Assembly (NCBI GenBank): GCA_963969595.1 | Contig: OZ018417.1 | Span: 18,664,501 to 18,728,500, forward strand | Length of the DNA stretch: 64,000 nt | Direction of reading: 5' to 3' | DNA from: Neckera pumila | Taxonomy: Eukaryota; Streptophyta; Bryopsida; Hypnales; Neckeraceae | Shown: piece by piece, positions 11,790 through 22,867 of the stretch | How the letters are laid out: the number at the start of each line of letters is the position of its first letter | Position numbering within the stretch: position 1 is the first letter of the stretch | Notes under the pieces: generated by a model | What the model saw: only the letters and a program-made list of their open reading frames with translations | Database searches by the model: none | Told to the model about the DNA's origin: nothing | Translations under genes and position numbers: made by a program

Positions 11790-12232
11790 ATGACAGTGGT
11801 CGTCCGTCTCAGCAGTGCGCAGTGCATTCTCAATGTCAAAAAAAGCCTTGACGAAGTTCTTCCAGATTTGGGTAAAATCCTTGGCGTGAACCTTTAGTAG
11901 TCCGTACAAGCTGTTTCATACATGTATATATATATTTATTCAAGAGATCGATCTTGCTAAATTTTAACATATACTATACATGCGTGCGTAGTTTCAGCGA
12001 AATTGATGGAGACAGCTAGCTTCAATACCAGTATATATTTCAGACAGTAATTGCATTGATTACCCTATCGTGATAATTGTTTAATAAATACTGTTCTGCA
12101 GAGTTTGAAGATAAAGGCAAAGAAATAACGGTTTCCGCGTTTCCCCCAGATAACTTTGGCGAAGATAATGTTCTAGCTATTGTCCGGAAGCACGACCGTC
12201 ATGCAGTGATCATGAAAACCCGGAAGCCCTGA
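11790..12232 (+). CDS. HMA-domain-like small protein lacking the CxxC metal site (two exons)
   Basis: Exon 11,790-11,871 follows TTATCGCAG. The intron 11,872-12,101 runs from GTAAAA to CTGCAG, and exon 12,102-12,232 ends in TGA. Together they encode 70 residues, starting MTVVVRLSSAQCILNVKKSL. The pattern is that of an HMA fold (beta-alpha-beta-beta-alpha-beta): a VVVRL strand, a helix with VKKSLDEVLPDL, an EITVSAF strand, a VLAIVRKHDRHAVIM helix/strand. The intron interrupts the domain between helix 1 and strand 2 in phase 1, exactly as in the gene at 55,136-56,617. In metal-binding members the first loop carries CxxC. Here it reads SSAQCIL with a single Cys, so copper or zinc binding by the usual site is unlikely. 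Such CxxC-less HMA proteins are common in plants. The upstream acceptor implies a further 5' exon, coding or leader. Confidence 0.65.
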
Positions 12233-13718
12233 GACGAAAATTACTGATCACATGATGAAATCAATTAAGTATCCCATCTCCAGCTAGCGTAGTCAGTGCC
12301 TCAGTGTGTAGTTGTGCACTCCTGTATATTTATACAGATACAGATTGTTAGGTAGATTCATCAAAGATTTTACTGCTCTCGAGTCTCGATTAGGATAGGA
12401 AATTTGAAGCACTTGTCTCTGGGCTAGTATATATGCTCGACGTTCTTCACGGACTTGTCTTGATTTACCCTTGTGATATATTTCAAGCACTGCAGCCCCA
12501 CGGCTTTACTGCTTCAGTAGTAATAATGTAAATATTTTTGTGCATAATTTGGTAAATAAATTTAGAATTGTGCATAAATTTTGGGAATCTAGTATTTTTA
12601 GTGTTATACTAATATTTGTTCTTATTAATTTTTCCCTACCGGTCTAAACACTTCCTGTAATCCTTTAACCTATTTGGCATAAAATCGACGAGTCACGAGA
12701 TTTCATGCAACAGTTCCGCATTTAAAGCTCTTATGGTTTGCAACTATAGACGGGCTGTTAAATGAAACTCTTTTTCTGGTTTTGTTTCATTTTGGCACTT
12801 TGTGCTATTTCTATTTGAGATCCTCATTAGTAGAATTCAATAATAATAAAAATGAAGCCAAAAGTTTCAAGCTTTCACATCAGAGTTTGTATAATTGTGT
12901 TCCATCTATATATATGGAATATCTAATCTACAAAACTTATTGAGAAGCATTCTGAAAATGTCAAATTGCTAAGTAATCACCCACAGTAACGAGACATCAG
13001 CTTCTTAACTAAGACCGCTTATATGTCTCCAATTTCTACATACTATCTATCCGTAGTGAGTTAGTGACACGTACAAGGTCAAAAAATAAGGTCGCAATCA
13101 CAGAGCCAGTGACACTCCACCCGCAGTACCAGGCACAAGCACCCGCCTACGCATTTCCATTTGATTTAACGCTGGCCAGATCTCCAGGCGTGCAAAATAC
13201 AATAGACACCCTTCCATTCTAAAAAATTACCAATGGGTTATACGACAGGGTCGTCCAGACAGATAGAGATCAAATGCAACTTTCCCTGCAGGTTGGCAAC
13301 TCTGAAAATCGGGGTATAGCAATCCGATTCCCGAGATATAGTCTCTCTGTGAGCTGAGAGTCATGCAGGTACTGACGGTGTATCATTCATCCACAACCCG
13401 TCAGGTATTCAGGTAGACAAGTTAAATACATCACATCTTACTGCATAAGCCAGTACACGAGATCCAACGGAATCGTAAATATCTTTATTGTCTGCAGAGA
13501 GCTATCTTCATATCAATGTCAACCTCTCAACACTTGACAGTGACCATGCATGATCCCTCATTCCGACGCTAGCAGATTGAGGAGCAGATTGACGTACGTA
13601 CGAACATGTACGTAATGTTCACGGCACTACTAAAGAGCAATCTAAGAAGCCCCAATAGATCTAATTAAGAATCTAATTAAGTTCAGCTGCCCCATCCGTG
13701 GGAGAAGTGTCCGTCGTT
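12233..13718. other. Intergenic
   Basis: 3' flank of the HMA-like gene, then AT-rich DNA, then a GC-richer stretch from about 13,060. No translation on either strand that I recognise. Confidence 0.5.
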
Positions 13719-14097
13719 TCAGGAGAATCCGCCGAAGGTGATCGACCACGGACACACAGCGCCGGCGCACTGGCACGGCCCGTTGCCGGCGCCCCCAGTG
13801 CGTGAGAATATCTCCAGCACGATGTTGGGCTTGCCCATGGAAGCGAAGCTGCACGAGTAGCGCAGCCCAGAGAAGTCGGTGCCGCCGTTGGCCAACCTGG
13901 AACATGTAGCTCTGACCTTGCGGAAGATCGCAAGACCCGAAGTCGCCCTTCCGGCTCTCGAAACCACACGTGAATCCCACTTATTGGTTCATGTTGTTGG
14001 TGAGTACCACATTCATCGCTTCCGTCCTCTACGCGGCCAGCACCCCCAAGAAGAGCGATAGGAGGACGAGGCCGCCCTTCGCGGATTGGTCGCCTAT
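13719..14097 (-). pseudogene. Decayed S1-like (SPH) small secreted-protein gene
   Basis: Read on the minus strand, one frame shows a hydrophobic leader (GGLVLLSLFLGVLAA). It is then stopped by TAG, continues MNVVLTNNMNQ, is stopped by TAA, and continues FTCGFESRKGDFGSCDLPQG. A frameshift near 13,890 moves the frame to one containing LRYSCSF, IFSRTG and a Cys-rich end, CQCAGAVCPWSITFGGF. The order (signal peptide, LTNN strand, C...SRKGD.G, P-G-QSY-F, C-F, C-C-WSI near the end) is that of plant self-incompatibility S1 homologues: secreted proteins of about 120 residues with conserved cysteines, a role in pollen rejection known only in Papaver. The expected start codon reads ATA (14,097-14,095). 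With no start, two stops and a frameshift, it cannot make this protein. Family assignment is by motif memory only. Confidence 0.55.
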
Positions 14098-14454
14098 TTG
14101 CAGATGGAGATGCAAGCTTAACTTGGGTGATCGATTTGTTAGTCGGATCTGATGTGCTCGACACTTGTTTACACAAGCTAGCACAGGCATAAGGAAATTC
14201 AGTAAACTTCGACGAACTGATCGAATTGGAAGAAGCGCACTGAACTACCAACATCTAACTGAGCAATGTAATGGGCATCAGACATTCAGACTGACTTGTG
14301 GTAGGGAAGGGCCAGGCCACCAGCACATGCCCAACATTGATTTAGTTGGAGAAAGGACTCCGGTGCACTGCGCAAGCAGGTCCGCACTGATCTTTTCACA
14401 GTTGAGCACCAGCTCGCCGTGTGCGGCAGCTCTCGATCGTGCAGATAATTTCTA

Positions 14455-14880
14455 GATCGAGTCAGATTTATGCGGATCTAGATATGAATATGAAGTTATC
14501 CAAATCAAGTATCCATCCATCCATCCACAGTCAGCAGATCAGGTTTACCAACTTCATTTGGATCTCCAACAATCCGACCCATATATGCTATCATTCGTCT
14601 CAGCGACGTTCGGGCCAGGTAAATTAATTAATGAGCTGGCACTTCTAGTCGATGGGACACCAGGTTGGCTAGCTAGTTGGGGATCAAATTGAAGGTTATA
14701 AAACGATGGATGTAATCCGAAGGCTGGTTCAGTCAAAGAGATTAGGGCCGGAAGGTCTCGGAAATATTCAGACGCGTTCGAATACTCTTCAGCTAGTCCT
14801 AGAAATTGCTGGTCGCAGAAGACTCGAAGTGCCTGATCGAGGCCGCGCCGTATCAGACATTGCCTTGAGAATGAAATTGC
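14455..14880 (+). repeat. Dispersed repeat, copy 1 (partner at 50,885-51,370)
   Basis: Shared blocks with the partner include AAAACGATGGAT, CAGxCAAAGAGAT, GGTxTCGGAAATATTC and CCATCCAxxCAGxCAG in the same order. The copies are diverged and no coding frame is conserved between them. I do not recognise a family. Confidence 0.5.
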
Positions 14881-15537
14881 GAAATTCAAAATGCACAAAC
14901 TCTAAAAACTATGCCCAGTGTTGATCGATCTGAGGTTCAGTGCATAGCCTAAGACCGAATTAGAGAGGACTTCATATGAAGCAATCTAGAGCTGATGAGT
15001 GCATTGATGCAGGCGTGACCGGATTTTTGGTGCTTTAAATAGATGTACTTATGCAGCTAAAATGATCTGAAAATACAAGCTCCGGATGAGATTGATACCA
15101 GTTGACATCGTTTCGTTCGTAAAAAATTCAGGTGAATATGCGATTGAAACCCAGAAAAAAAATATTTTACCGACAGGAGGGTCTCCGTCTATAGCCACAT
15201 GGATTAGAAAATCTGAGGCCTTTAGAGGGCCGCCCAATAGCCCTTCGAGGACCCAATAACCAGTGTTTTTCTTGCTCAATTAATTGTTTTTTTGTTATTC
15301 CCGTTCACCTTCACTCTTGTGTCAGTGGTTGAAAATCCAAGTCAAAAGTATTTAATAATAAGGGTTAAGATGTATTAAAGCACCATAACCTTGACTATTA
15401 AACACTTTCTACTTAGATGTATCTTTCTCTCAATCCAAATTGTAGAAAAAAATGGAAACGTCTAAAAATAGTTGAGTGGCTTACCATCAGGAATTTTTTT
15501 TATGCCAATGTGAAAGACTTATTTTGTAGACAATTGA
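14881..15537. other. Intergenic
   Basis: An open frame on the minus strand at 15,049-15,279 (76 codons) has no recognisable motif and no partner elsewhere in the window. The rest is AT-rich DNA. Confidence 0.45.
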
Positions 15538-16175
15538 AGTGTTTGAAGATAAGAGGAGAAGATCTTTATAAAAAATGGAGTAGTGGTAAATAGAATAATG
15601 CATATGGGATATGTAAATTGGATTGAATAGGAGCTCCACCTCTAAAAGTTAAGTGAAAAAAAGAACTTGTATTAAAAGCAAAATTTTGGGCCTCATTTAG
15701 GTATAATAAAACAATTTTTTTGAAAAAAAATTTGGACTAATAAAAGTTGGATAAACAAGCTAAGTTTCATAACCAAAAGTCCTTTTGTGATTTCAAGTCT
15801 CTAATCAAAAGTTATGTACAAAATTTAGACCGGATGTTTGAAAATGTTAAAGAAAACGTCCAAAAAATGTTCTTTCAAACATCCAGTCTGAATTTTGTCC
15901 ATAACTTTCAATTGGAGACTTGAAATCACAAAAGGATTTTTGATTATGAAACTTAGCTTGTTTATTCAACTTTTATATTCCAAAGTTTTTTCAAAAAAGT
16001 AGTTTATTATGCCTAAATGAGGCCCAAAATTTTGCTTTTGATACAATTTCTTTTTCTTATATAACTATGAGCGGTGGAGCTCCTATCAATCATCCTAATT
16101 TACATATCCCACATGCATTACTTGTCCTACTACAACCTCACTTGTATAAGGAGGTTCCTACTCATTTCTAAACAC
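15538..16175. repeat. 638-bp imperfect inverted repeat (fold-back)
   Basis: Two arms of about 310 bases face each other around 15,857. Paired landmarks are: GGGATATGTAAATT with AATTTACATATCCC; GGAGCTCCACC with GGTGGAGCTCC; AAAATTTTGGGCCTCATTTAGG with CCTAAATGAGGCCCAAAATTTT; and GTCCTTTTGTGATTTCAAGTC with its mirror. The tip is near CCGGATGTTTGAAA/TTTCAAACATCC. The product would be a long near-perfect hairpin. It has no ORF. Terminal motifs of a known superfamily are not evident. Confidence 0.85.
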
Positions 16176-17875
16176 ACAAATTTAAAAGCCATTTAAATTG
16201 ATTTAAGTAGATTGGACTGGATAATTAGCGTGATTAGATAATTTAATTTTTAATTTTCAACTAAAAATCTTGTTTAATATTAGCCTTTTTTATTTTTGAA
16301 ATCTGAAGTTTATTCCAATAGTGAATCAAGAACAAACGACGATCAGCCTGTATTGCCTTTTTTTCTATTGTAAAAGTTGGCAACAAGTTTGCTCTTACTG
16401 ATTACTTTTGCAAAGTTTACATCATCTGACTATGAACTTCTGACAATTTTCATAGGAGACCAACCTGTGTTTTAATAAACTAGATGGTCACTCTGGAGCA
16501 GCCCTCGAGAGGCTCCAAAATTCTTCTAATCTATTATTGAAGCCATATCACACTATCATGAACAAAATTGATTCAATACAATAATATTTCAACTTGCACT
16601 ACTACTGTTATTATTAGTCACACAAGTGGTGTGACTTTAATAAATTTGTGCTATTAGGACAACTCACTGTAGAGTTATAGACTAATGGTTGAAGTTATAG
16701 GATAGAATGATTCATTAATCTTTTATTTCTAAGTGTTCAAATATATTAGAAGTAAGCTAACTTTTTAGAAATCGAAATAAATATTAGTAACTCCCAAACT
16801 TCCAAAATATCTGTGCCATTGATTCATGTAGAGCATTCTTTCTTCTTCTTATTGGTATAATACAAGATTATTTTTGATGTTCCCTCAATAATTGAATACT
16901 GATTGGATGTATTGTCTTTCAAAACACTCATCATCCATCTCGTCATTCTAGAAGATGGTAAAATGGTTAGATATTTAGAGGATGATACATTAATACTATT
17001 GAAGATTATATGATCTAGTTGTCACCTCAAAAAATAAAATAACATAATCCAAGGACATTGGCTAAAAGATAAGTCAAGAATTTCATCACAACCTTACATC
17101 ATTTTACAAATAAATCCTAATTTGAATTCAAGAAACATAAATATAAAATGCATGATGCCTAAGTAATTATAATTTCACCATAGATTTTGATAGATCAGTA
17201 AATGTAATGAATAATTAGGAACCACACAAGTGATTATTGGTGGATGCAAAAAAAGATTCTTACTTTAATGATCTTATTGCATTTGCTCAAGTATTATTAT
17301 TTTTATTTTACAGTCCTTTAAAATCTAGAAATATAATTTTGTAAATAAAGAATGTGATCACTATTTAGACCTTTAAGAAGATTGTATATTGTGCTTCCTA
17401 GGAATCAGCATAGAATGATTCTCTAAGTAGGAAAATTTTAAAAATTCAAATTTCCAAAAAGTAAGTGGATATATTCATTTTAATCTTATGTCAAAAAATA
17501 ATTTGAAGTTGAAGACTTTTGACAATAATGGTCTATTTCAGTTCATTTGTTTGTCGGCTTGTTCTGTATTGATCACCGATATAAACATTGTTGAATAAAA
17601 ATTCTTTTTAGGATCTCATATGCAAGTAAAATAAAGAAATCATAAAATAAAAAAAACTTTCAACATCTTGTTTCAAGATTTCAGGTTATCACACTAGGTG
17701 GACCACTTGTTTATTCATCCATCCGATTCGCTTGTCTGGTAGACTTGCCGCCTATCCAATTTAGTCAATATGCAATTGGCCTTTTGTGAAGGTTAAAAAA
17801 ATCCAATATAGATTACCTTGTCCATGGTGTTTGACATGTGGCTATTAGGGTATCAGCATAGAAGCGAGGTGCAAT
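16176..17875. other. AT-rich intergenic
   Basis: No gene, RNA or repeat that I can support over these 1.7 kb. Confidence 0.55.
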
Positions 17876-18015
17876 TGTGCAAATGCCTAGCCATGTGTGG
17901 ATGCTGAACGCAATTTCGGATGAGACACAGACGCATAGCCAAGCATGGACGCAAGTCGGGGTGGGACACAGATGCTTGGCCAAACGCAAACACAAATTTA
18001 GTGGGGCATAGATGC
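17876..18015. repeat. Short degenerate tandem repeat, period about 41-48 bp
   Basis: Three to four units of the form ATGCxTxGCCAxxCxxxxACGCAA...GGGxxxGACACAG, seen at 17,882, 17,930 and 17,971. The 97-codon minus-strand frame across it reflects this repetition and is not called. Confidence 0.55.
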
Positions 18016-20462
18016 TAGGGCTGACTTTTACCTTTGAAAGGAAAATGCAAGTATGGCACTCATTCAAATACTTTGATATACTATATTGTGTAAGGTGCTT
18101 TTTCACTTAAACTTTACTTTTTCAGCAAGCATCTTTAGTATAGGGGTTCATCCAAGGATAAGCCAACGTAGTCTATCGTATATGTATCTAATGTTACTTT
18201 TTCAAGTAGATATGAGTAATATGTAAACTAGTCTCAAACAATATACCAGGAAACAACTATCTATTCTTTTCTTTCCTTCTTTTCCCACCCTTATTTCCAG
18301 GTTCTCTTAATTTGGTTGGCAGTCCATTACTTATGTATGCAGACACAATGGCATGACCGTCACAGTCCTATATAGTGATCTAAGGGAATGTCAACAATTC
18401 CGGTCAATAAGTCAGGTTGGTCAACAAATCTTATAGTTATGCATGCTCTATGACCTAATCATATATATACAAGATAATACTTTTAAAATAGTACAAAATA
18501 TTCTTTAATTATTCCTTTTTATATTAGGGTCAACATGTCCAGTATTTGCTCTCCATAAGCTTTTCAAATCTATATGCAAAATGCCTAAACGAGTCTGTCA
18601 CAGTGGTCAACAGGTCCAGTGTGCAGGAGTATGAAGTGTTTAGGACTAGTACCAGATTCTGGTCCTTAGCTTTCTCCTTCTTTAAGATTTGGACAACAAG
18701 TCCAAAACCACAAGGTAAGTCGTTCCTAGTACACACACAAACATTTATCAAACACAAAGAATCCTAATTCCACAGATTTTGTCCAATTTAAATCTAAAAT
18801 CTAAATTACCAAAACTTATTTTAAAAGTTGTAGGATTTATAATTGCTCACAACCCTATGACCTAGACCCAAACTAGAGACACGGCCCAAGGGCCGTTCAA
18901 AAAATTTGGACCTTTTTATTTTTATTTTAGGTCAAATCCTCCAAATTTTAAATCTAAAATTTCAATTTTAATGTTATAAAATTTATTTTATAGGCTTAGT
19001 GGACCTATAGTCACTTGCAGCCTAATGACCGTGAGCTGCAGTCCTAAAACCGTCATGGTAAACCCATGACCATGTGATCCGCCCTATCACCGTGGGAAAA
19101 AATGCCTATCTCCGTGCGCCGCACCCTATCACCGTGTGCACTTTGGCATCGACCAAATCCTTAATTCCTTCCCCGCGCTTGCCGCGACCTCCTAAGCAGG
19201 GCAACAATTTTGATCGAACCAATTCGATCTCTGAAATTTTCGGTGGTTTCCGATGGATTCACTCAGGCTCAAAGATTCACCGATTCAAACTCACAAATTG
19301 GACCTCCAGAACTCAAACTCTCGAATCAGACCGATTTCCACCAAGCCTGATTCTCGCGCTTCACCATTGCCATCTCGGATTCAAACACAAGTGCAATTTG
19401 ATATGCCCATTGCGACACTTGTCACGCACCTGCATCACGCAATCGCCACGACTTTCCCCTCCATCTGCAATTTATTTTTCTTCCGAATTGTAGTAACTGA
19501 CTTTGAACTCCCTTCAGAAAGGTGTCCGAATTGCAAAAATTGCTTCGAATGTGGGAACACTGATCACCATTCAATCAGTCCACTGTGAGTTTTTCTTCAA
19601 CAAAAATGCGCTTGCGTGTCAGCCGTGATCTTGTCGCTCATCTTTACCAAACTCCGTCCTGTCAGTCTGCGCTACGTTTTTTTCCCCTGCGATTATTCAT
19701 AGTCTCCATATCACCCAATCAGTTGTTCGATCACAGCCCAGACACTCAATCTTCAAAACAAATGCAGTCTCCAAAAGCACAACATTCTATAGTTTTCTTT
19801 GTTTTCCTTTTAATTTTGAATTTATCAAATTTTCGTACTCAAATATGCAAGAATTATAAAAAAAACATGAAGACAAAAGGTTTACAATAAATTTGCATAA
19901 TCATAAACATTCAAATACACAATGTGCACAAAAGATTTTGAATTATAGAAAACGGGAAAATTATTACATGAGTGAACTAACCGAACACACTAAATTTTAG
20001 TTTCTTAAAATTTAGTTTTTAAAAAAAGGAAGATGGTGGTGGTGCCTCAATCATCCAATTTGGCACCCCATTCATCCTTTTTTTTCATTTTTCATCCTAC
20101 TTATGTCCCATTCATCCATCTCACATCCCTTTCATCCAATTTCCAATTTTTCATTTGAATTCGTATCCCATTCATCCCTTTTGCCCTATTCACACTAAAA
20201 AAACTTTAAATTACTTTTTACTTTTGTTTTTTTCTAATTTTTTTCTAATTTTAAAGTGTTTTTCTACTATTTTTTCTACTTTTCTATTATTTTTCTATAA
20301 ATTTTCTATAAAAAATTAAAAATAACCTAAAAAGTAAATTCTACTATACTACATATTGTTATATCCATACATCTTTTAGGATGCCAAATAACCATTATAT
20401 TATATTTATGTACTTTTAAATTTAAACTCAACAACTTTATACTTGGTCAGAGTCATAGTTAT
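18016..20462. other. Intergenic, with a GC-richer island at 19,070-19,600
   Basis: The island at 19,070-19,600 is open in two + frames (139 and 111 codons). Both translations are rich in Pro, Ser, His and Thr without domain motifs and they overlap each other, so I do not call a gene. It could be the leader or first exon of a gene, or a retroelement scar. 20,040-20,200 is a CCATTCATCC-type low-complexity stretch. Confidence 0.4.
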
Positions 20463-21203
20463 GGGTGATTGCAAGAAAGACCGGTACTAGAAAGTACTAA
20501 AACATTGTTACAAAAGGAATGTTGAAGCTTCCTTTTGCAATAACTTCTGAAGCGTGACTTATATGAACTTGAAATTTTTATTGGAGATTCTTCTTTTGTT
20601 TTTAATTATATCTCATATTTTTCAGAAATTTTCAAAAGTCATTTTATATTTGAAAATCATTTAAACTAATATGTCACGTTTTGAGTATTAGGGGTTTTAC
20701 TACGTAAGGAGTCCCCAAATTGAATGATTTGGAGCTGAAATTTCTATAGTCTATTCCCATAGTAGGAACTCATGTATCTACCAAGGGACATTAAAAAATA
20801 TTTTATTTTATATCCTATACATCCATGTAAAGAAGGCTCCCTTGCACACACAATTCTGAACATTGAAGATGGTTTTAGGATCATTTTTTTGGTGGAATCA
20901 CTTCACCATGAAGTCTTCTCAAATGGTGTTTTTCAATTTTTTTTCAATTACTTTTTCTATTTTTTACAAATTAAAATGTCAAAATATGTGTTTTCTTGCG
21001 ATTCTGCACTTTTCTAATTCTCCTATTTAGAGAATTTTTTTTTGCTTTTCCTTCATAAAGTACCTTTTTCTTATAGATTTATACATTTCTCATATTTTTC
21101 ATAATTTAAAAAAAATGTTTTTCTATTTTTATAATACTCCCCCAAAAATGGTTGAAAACGGCCAAAGTGGAACAAAAACGGAAGGTCTATCATGCAATCA
21201 CCC
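20463..21203. mobile_element. GGGTGATTGCA-family element with a 4-bp target duplication, copy 1
   Basis: 741 bp, bounded by GGGTGATTGCA at the left and TGCAATCACCC at the right, and flanked on both sides by TTAT (20,459-20,462 and 21,204-21,207). Interior words (GGAGCTGAAATTTC, CTATAGTxxxTTCCCATAGTAGG, AATTAAAATGTCAAA) recur in the other members listed below. Small open frames inside are not conserved between copies. It is therefore a non-autonomous DNA element of about 740 bp. Confidence 0.75.
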
Positions 21204-21208
21204 TTATA

Positions 21209-22695
21209 CACTACTAAAAACAAAGGGAGGTGCAATGTTTTGTTGGGTCTAAGACTGGAGAAACGTCTAAGCAACTTTTGCTTATAGTATAAGAATAAAA
21301 CGTTTTTTGCCCTCGTCAATGACGTGTCCTCTGACGTGGCAATGATGTGGAGGCCAAAATAGGGTGATGTGGCATCCAGAGCTACTGGCATGGCATTTTT
21401 GGAAGCGGCCTTTGCTGTTGTTTGAGGATTTTAGTGATGCTCTATATGACATCAGCGTGAATGTCTAAACATCTTAACCCCTAAAAGCCCGTTGTCCCTT
21501 TGGGGGACAAATGCGTTTTTGGGCATGTACATATAAGTTGAAATTTTCTCTTGATTTTTTGAAATTTTTTTGGAGAAAGAAAAGTTGATTAGCTTTGTGG
21601 GAATATAATTTTTTTCACAATCGATACCCGAGAACAAAGGTTATGACTAAATAAGCTCAAAATAGGGGACAACGGGCAGCAAAAAAAACTTGCATTTTTT
21701 TTTTTTTTTCTAGTATTTTTTTTGTCTATCTTAAAAGCTTTGATTCATTTCATTTGGATTTATTATGAGAAAGTTATGGACATTCTTGTTTTTCAGGCAG
21801 TTAGAGCATCTTTTTGAAAAAAATAACTTTAGGACTCATTTCTGAATGCATTTTTTCAAATTTTTCAAATTCTTCAAATTTTTTTTTTGGCATGGTTTAG
21901 TTTATTTTCTAGAACAATCTCACCATTGGGATTAGTGCATTTTGATTCCATCTAAAATATATGAATATTTTAGATTTTCCTTCTATCTCATACCTACTTC
22001 TACTTAACAATTTTTTTAATAATGAAAATTAAGTTTTTTTGAACTTTTTTCTATTGGTAGATTTTCAAACTCAATTCTCCACTATAAACATTTAAAGCTC
22101 AAAACTCTGTAGTGCAAAAATTTTAGGTTAAAAATGTTCAAAGTCAAAAAATTCAATCCCACAATATGCTGAAATTTTTTTTTTTTTTTTTTTTTTTTAA
22201 ACATATATCTTACAATCTGTGTGGTCAAAAATTTTGAAATTTTTTCCACACATTTTTATACTAGTTAGGTATAAAATTTTACTGTTAGATGTGCCAAAAA
22301 AAACAATTTTAATTTTTTTTCACTCTTTGCTAAAAAAATGCCAGTTTTGGGTGTTTTTTAGCAAAAAAAAGGCCTTGGGCCTTTAGGGGTTAAAAGACAT
22401 GAAGGAGGACAAATACGTGCTTTTTGTGATGCTCACCTCTGTTCTTGTGGCGTTCATTTAGATGCACATTTTATATCATACACCATCATTTGAGACATCT
22501 ACCTCTGTGTGACAGATGTCACTGTAGACGTCCTGGACTTCCAAATTGCAGTTGAAGATGTTTTCTAAGACATCCAAATTTCATACTTTCCAATCAGACG
22601 TCCAGTCATTTTTTGAGATGTATTTTGAGACATCACCTCAAACGTCTAGCCATTATTTGAGACGTCAACTTCAACGTTTAGATGTCTTCCAATGT
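21209..22695. mobile_element. Probable left end of a second CACTA-type element, interrupted
   Basis: It begins CACTACTAAAAACAAAGGG. The next 1.5 kb contain many direct and inverted copies of AGACGTC / AGACATC (for example at 21,263, 22,494, 22,533, 22,600, 22,646 and 22,660), resembling a subterminal array. It is split by a TTAA element (21,478-22,389) and then cut by the retrotransposon complex at 22,696. Short GACGTC-like words continue just right of 46,405, but I found no matching right terminus. Confidence 0.4.
21478..22389. mobile_element. TTAA-flanked piggyBac-like MITE, copy A
   Basis: 912 bp, flanked by TTAA (21,474-21,477 and 22,390-22,393). Termini are CCCCTAAAAGCCC (left) and, read inward from the right, CCCCTAAAGGCCC. 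The left side (GTTGTCCCTTTGGGGGACAA) matches, in inverted orientation, the right side of copy B at 51,821-52,571. There is no transposase. TTAA target sites and CCCY-type ends are the hallmarks of the piggyBac superfamily. Confidence 0.75.
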
Positions 22696-22867
22696 TGTCG
22701 TGTTGAGAGGAGCGCGCTTTGGGAATACGCAAAGTATCTGGCTGCAACTGGAACTAGTTAGTCATTGACTTCAAATAATCTTCAAGTCTTCTAGTCTTCA
22801 ATCTTCTCTTCGTTCTTTGGCCTTCAAACTCCTCCCCGTTGGCCTATCCTGTGTTGGCTCTAAACGG
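22696..22867 (-). repeat. Inverted fragment of the E1 LTR (terminal 172 bp)
   Basis: It starts TGTCGTGTTGAGAGGAGCGC and is the reverse complement of the last 170 bases of the complete E1 LTR (24,133-24,302) with few differences. It stops at CTCTAAACGG, where the full LTR begins in the opposite orientation. Confidence 0.9.

Noticed and set aside
19074..19588. Overlapping + frames of 139 and 111 codons
   Set aside because: Low-complexity Pro/Ser/His translations, no motif, and two frames open at once in a GC-rich island. No basis for choosing one.
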